DNA of 55,478 nt from Desulfobulbus propionicus (GTDB lineage Bacteria; Desulfobacterota; Desulfobulbia; Desulfobulbales; Desulfobulbaceae): positions 1 to 55,478 of the forward strand of contig PDQK01000032.1 in NCBI GenBank assembly GCA_002746685.1, in the 5' to 3' direction. Shown piece after piece: positions 52,229 through 55,478 of the stretch (its first letter is position 1; each line of letters begins with the position of its first letter). The position numbers were made by a program, and so were the translations under genes. The notes below the pieces were generated by a model. It saw only the letters and a program-made list of their open reading frames with translations, was not told where the DNA came from and ran no database searches.

Positions 52229-53344
52229 TTATTTATTAATGCTGTACGGATAACCTTCTTCTCTATTCTGGAATTTTAATATTGCTTTATTTCTTATGAA
52301 ACCGTTTTCTATCTCTACAGCGTTACTCAATATTGTTTCATTTTTATAACCATTTTTCCCAGAAGAAATGTGTTTAATGAATGGAAGAATCGCCCTGCTA
52401 ATTTCGTATGAACTTGTTTGCCAATATATAGTAGGCGTGTGGTCTATTCCATAATAATAAGAATTTGATTTTCTTATTTTAAACACAGGATCTTTAAAAG
52501 TGGTGGGCTTTGCAAATTCAAACCCCATATTTTCATCACATGATACATCTATAATTAAAGAATTGTCTTTTAGTTTTTTAATCCTAATATCATCAACAAA
52601 CATGATTGGTTTATTTGGGTTTTGCAAAACACAATTTACAATGATATCTGCTTCACTAATAATAGTATCAAAACTCCTTTTACCTTCTAACCAAGCCCTT
52701 CCGCCTTGAAATACAAATTGTTTGTAAGAAACAGCAGGTATTTGCTGTTGTACCAAATAAGGGGGGCGCTTTGTATAGACAGTTATATCCGAAATCCCTT
52801 GAGAGAGGAGTCCATAAATAGCCCCTCTTGCAGTATTACCAAAGCCAAAGACAATCGCTTTTTTCTTGTTGCCATAAATTCCTGTCAATCCTCGTACTTG
52901 TGTCGCGTGCTGTACTGATGCGAATCCTGCTATCTCGTTATTCTTATGGAAAATGTGATGTTTGTAGTCACCTTTTCCAGAAAACATTGCTTCAAACGCA
53001 ACCAATGTTATCTTTTTATCTATTGCTGCTTGTGTTATCTCATATCCTTGCACACAATGCGGCCATCCATATACAATTTGATCATCGTACAAATATTTTA
53101 TATCTTCATTGCATATTTTTGGGATAACAATAACTTCGCAACACTTAAAGAGGCTCTCTCTAGAAAGGATTCCACCGATTATATTTTTTATTGAATCAAT
53201 CTTAAATCCAAAATCTTCCGCATATTTTTCCTCAAAATAAAGATTTTTCAAAATATCTTCTGGTATCTCTCTAATATGCTCAGGGTGTATTGGTATTCTT
53301 TTTTCATTTTTTTTAAGTGATGTACCAAAAATTGCTGTTTTCAT
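52229..53344 (-). CDS. N5-(carboxyethyl)ornithine synthase-like dehydrogenase
   Basis: 371 residues of the alanine dehydrogenase/PNT superfamily. The N-terminal domain opens with KNEKRIPIHPEHIREI, followed by LYFEEKYAEDFGF; the nucleotide-binding domain has VFGFGNTARGAIYGL (~165-179), and the catalytic region IDVSCDENMGFEF plus GIDHTPTIYWQTSSYEIS. This combination resembles CEOS, which joins pyruvate to the ornithine side-chain amine, rather than alanine dehydrogenase. AGAGAGGAT precedes the ATG. AT-rich codon use unlike the arg/dap genes suggests transfer. Substrate is not provable from sequence. Confidence 0.75.
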   Translation of the reverse strand: MKTAIFGTSLKKNEKRIPIHPEHIREIPEDILKNLYFEEKYAEDFGFKIDSIKNIIGGILSRESLFKCCEVIVIPKICNEDIKYLYDDQIVYGWPHCVQGYEITQAAIDKKITLVAFEAMFSGKGDYKHHIFHKNNEIAGFASVQHATQVRGLTGIYGNKKKAIVFGFGNTARGAIYGLLSQGISDITVYTKRPPYLVQQQIPAVSYKQFVFQGGRAWLEGKRSFDTIISEADIIVNCVLQNPNKPIMFVDDIRIKKLKDNSLIIDVSCDENMGFEFAKPTTFKDPVFKIRKSNSYYYGIDHTPTIYWQTSSYEISRAILPFIKHISSGKNGYKNETILSNAVEIENGFIRNKAILKFQNREEGYPYSINK

Positions 53345-53583
53345 TACTATCCTCTCTTATGAACTCTTGCTAATGTATTAGTTCACGTGATTAGTGGTCT
53401 AGGCAAAAGGCCATTCTCTTAGAGAGTCTATCTCTATCCGGCGTACACGTGAGATTCGCGATCAAATTCGCAGTGAAACTCCAGCAAGTTGTAAGGCAGA
53501 CGACGGTGCAGCAATGCCCCCACGTTACCAAGCCGTAAATGACTGAAAAACGTATATAGAAACTTAATCAGTCAAACTGAAAG
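53345..53583. other. Intergenic segment of different composition
   Basis: About 240 bases between the dehydrogenase and the synthetase-like gene. 53440-53540 is distinctly more GC-rich than the AT-rich genes around it and shows no gene. It may be a mobile-element scar that joined the two genes. Confidence 0.3.
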
Positions 53584-55296
53584 CTATTCTTTCTTTAAAA
53601 CTATAATTTTTTCCAAATTGAATTTTTCAAGTTCTAGCAGCTTGCCGTAAAGCCAGTCTCTATGACCAAATAATGGCCAGAGAAATAAAAATAATACTTT
53701 ATTTTTAAAATTAAGATATTTTAGCACTCCAATGATAGCACGATAATTATTGAGCCTCTCTTTCTTCACCTCTCTACATCTCTTTTTCACCTTAGACTTC
53801 TTAAGAGGTTCGTATCCTTCTGGAAGGTTTCTAGTGCCATAAGAATGATAATAACTTGGCCAGAATTTTTGTAAGCATATTTTCTGAAAGAAACAAGAGA
53901 GTTTTTCTTTTGGGGAGTACGCGAGACATGTTTTAACAAAATTTAGATCCAAATACGGGTATACCAAAACGTGGCCTTTGGGAGTCATCATGGTTGCCAT
54001 TGGGCTAATTGCACGTCTTGTTCTAAGTAAAAGGAACGCCAGTTCAATGCCGTTCAAGTTATTGGGATAAGTTAAAAGTTCACGAGCTATTTCTTCCCTA
54101 AAGTCATCATGTGATGGGAATATAAAAGAAAGATTTGAGAATACCCTTTTGTCTACCAACTGAGCCAAGACGATTTCTTTGTCATTGGTAGCATCATCAT
54201 GAAGTCCATCATATTCCCATCCACCATTGCCAATTGCATCGCCTGCAAGTCCATCGAAAATAAGTGATGGCGGTTGGGCTCTCAAATATTCCATCATGGG
54301 CATTGCCCATCCGTGCATGAAAGACTCTGAACCTATAAGATGACGCCGGTGAGTAAGACTATTCTTTAATTGGCCACCAAGGTATGCAGAAAGAATTGTA
54401 TTCTCAGCTCCCATTTTTTTTGCATGGGGTGGCGCGAATACAGCATCTATATCGAAAAATTGGCCATCTTTTTCGTGGTAACTTTGGCAGGTTAAGGTAG
54501 TGAATGATATTCCTCTATCTAAAAAACTGGCTAAAAAGCGCCTGGAATCATAACCGGAGGAATATGGCAAGATAACATTATCATGCTCAAGCAACAAACA
54601 TTTATCGATTGATTGTTGACATGCTTTTTCAACTAATTGGAATGCATTAGCATCGATACTTTGATTACCTTCTGGTAACGATCGTAAGTCGAACCATCTA
54701 CTTAACTGTAGCGTGTCTTCGGATACGTTAACCTTCATACCGGTCTCTAGCCGACGAATGTCTCGGAAAAAAGATCGATTACCACAAATGAAACCATTCA
54801 TTATCAACGATAACCAACTGTAAAAGTCCGGTTCATCAGAAAAGATACTAATCAAAGAAGGGTGTGAGCTGAATAGAATAAGATTGTTCAACTCTCTGAA
54901 GTAAACAGGACTTATCCCAAAGGGGTCTGTTTTTATGGAAATTGATTTTCTTTGTTTATCAAAGTGAATGTAAGTAAATACCCCATTGATTAGTTTTTCA
55001 TCATAAAATAAATTCTTTTTTTTCTCACATGATGTGTAAGAATGAATAGTTTGATCGAGTTCATACCCTATAAATAGTCCTACATTATTTTCATCTGAAA
55101 AGATTTTATCTTTTTCATCGCTTTCAATGTGTGAAGTCAAGATAAGTATCTCAGGTGACAAATAACATTCAAAGCTATCAACTCCTTCAATTTTATAACT
55201 TTTCATTTTTTTTTGCTTATCAAAACAAACAAAGAAAAAATCGGTTTCGTCAAAAGGAGTGTTAGTTAACTGACTAAAGTCAAATGAAAATTTCAT
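53584..55296 (-). CDS. Asparagine synthetase-like ATP-dependent enzyme without glutaminase Cys
   Basis: 570 residues. The N-terminal ~200 form an Ntn-type domain (GVFTYIHFD, DPFGISPVYF) but begin MKFSFDF, lacking the catalytic Cys2 of glutamine-dependent synthetases. The C-terminal synthetase domain has the adenylation motif PYSSGYDSRR (~245-254; usual form SGGxDS), LTCQSYHEKDG, and DGLAGDAIGNGG. Such Cys-less AsnB relatives include beta-lactam synthetase, carbapenam synthetase and lasso-peptide cyclases, and also surface-polysaccharide-associated proteins. Substrate unknown. AT-rich, separated by 240 bases from the dehydrogenase on the same strand. No strong ribosome site. Confidence 0.75.
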   Translation of the reverse strand: MKFSFDFSQLTNTPFDETDFFFVCFDKQKKMKSYKIEGVDSFECYLSPEILILTSHIESDEKDKIFSDENNVGLFIGYELDQTIHSYTSCEKKKNLFYDEKLINGVFTYIHFDKQRKSISIKTDPFGISPVYFRELNNLILFSSHPSLISIFSDEPDFYSWLSLIMNGFICGNRSFFRDIRRLETGMKVNVSEDTLQLSRWFDLRSLPEGNQSIDANAFQLVEKACQQSIDKCLLLEHDNVILPYSSGYDSRRFLASFLDRGISFTTLTCQSYHEKDGQFFDIDAVFAPPHAKKMGAENTILSAYLGGQLKNSLTHRRHLIGSESFMHGWAMPMMEYLRAQPPSLIFDGLAGDAIGNGGWEYDGLHDDATNDKEIVLAQLVDKRVFSNLSFIFPSHDDFREEIARELLTYPNNLNGIELAFLLLRTRRAISPMATMMTPKGHVLVYPYLDLNFVKTCLAYSPKEKLSCFFQKICLQKFWPSYYHSYGTRNLPEGYEPLKKSKVKKRCREVKKERLNNYRAIIGVLKYLNFKNKVLFLFLWPLFGHRDWLYGKLLELEKFNLEKIIVLKKE

Positions 55297-55404
55297 AACA
55301 AACTGGACTGTCCTTAAAAATCAAATTGTAACTGATCGATGGGCTCTGTGATAAAGCAACTTCTTTTCTGTAAATTTCCTTTTACTTTCGTTTCCCTATA
55401 ATTC

Positions 55405-55478
55405 ACGCATAGTGCTGATCGGCGAGGCTATCAAGGCCAAGCCTTCGGTGCTCGTGCCTCGCAGCCTTGACACCCTCG
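55405..55478. other. GC-rich sequence at the window end, probable mobile-element edge
   Basis: From about 55405 base composition jumps from AT-rich to GC-rich, and the plus strand has an open frame (GTGCTGATCGGCGAGGCTAT onward: VLIGEAIKAKPSVLVPRSLD) running out of the window. A contig ending here is consistent with a repeated element. Too short to assign to a family. Confidence 0.35.

Overview
The window looks like chromosomal DNA from a Desulfobulbales-type deltaproteobacterium (Desulfobacterota). This is inferred from the housekeeping gene set (LptA/LptB, RpoN, class II DAHP synthase, a joint arginine/diaminopimelate operon, NtrC-type sigma-54 signalling) and from protein style; no rRNA is present to confirm it. 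Position 1 lies inside an IS66-type insertion sequence, and the last ~75 bases are unusually GC-rich, so both edges are probably assembly breaks at repeats.

1-15.5 kb is an accessory metal and membrane-stress island full of dead mobile elements. It holds a three-gene SPFH (HflK/HflC-like) cassette whose third gene is cut by an IS66 element, an IS1595 transposase pseudogene, a complete Tro/Znu-type Mn/Zn ABC importer (substrate-binding protein, ATPase, permease fused to a DtxR-like domain, second permease) with its own DtxR-family regulator, IS66 and IS200 remnants, and a P1B-type metal-exporting ATPase embedded among three small proteins that share a cysteine-free HMA-like motif. A decayed mntP (Mn efflux) gene lies further on, inside the arg operon.

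15.8-30.6 kb is mostly leftward housekeeping: tRNA-Leu(CAA), an EAL-HDOD plus PilZ c-di-GMP pair, a TauE/SafE permease, and one long leftward run argB-argD-(mntP remnant)-argF-argG-argH-lipoprotein-dapF-dapA-dapB-folK, then a YHS-like membrane protein, a transaldolase-like aldolase and a lytic transglycosylase. 30.9-34.2 kb runs rightward: lptA-lptB-rpoN-ptsN, closed by a strong terminator. Class II DAHP synthase with an orphan HsdR_N-like protein, CvpA, a Sfp-type phosphopantetheinyl transferase and MutM follow.

39-45.2 kb is a leftward signalling/sulfur unit: a 50-codon ORF, Sat-CysC fusion (PAPS formation), VanZ-like protein, and a QseE/QseG/QseF-like histidine kinase, lipoprotein and sigma-54 activator. 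45.4-52.1 kb reads rightward and encodes an orphan MshEN membrane protein and three secreted proteins (PKD/lectin-like giant, jelly-roll-like protein, RIFT/lyase-like protein) that look like extracellular glycan-binding or glycan-processing proteins. 52.2-55.3 kb is AT-rich and encodes an N5-(carboxyethyl)ornithine-synthase-like dehydrogenase and an asparagine-synthetase-like enzyme lacking the glutaminase cysteine. This pair is the best candidate for unfamiliar small-molecule chemistry.
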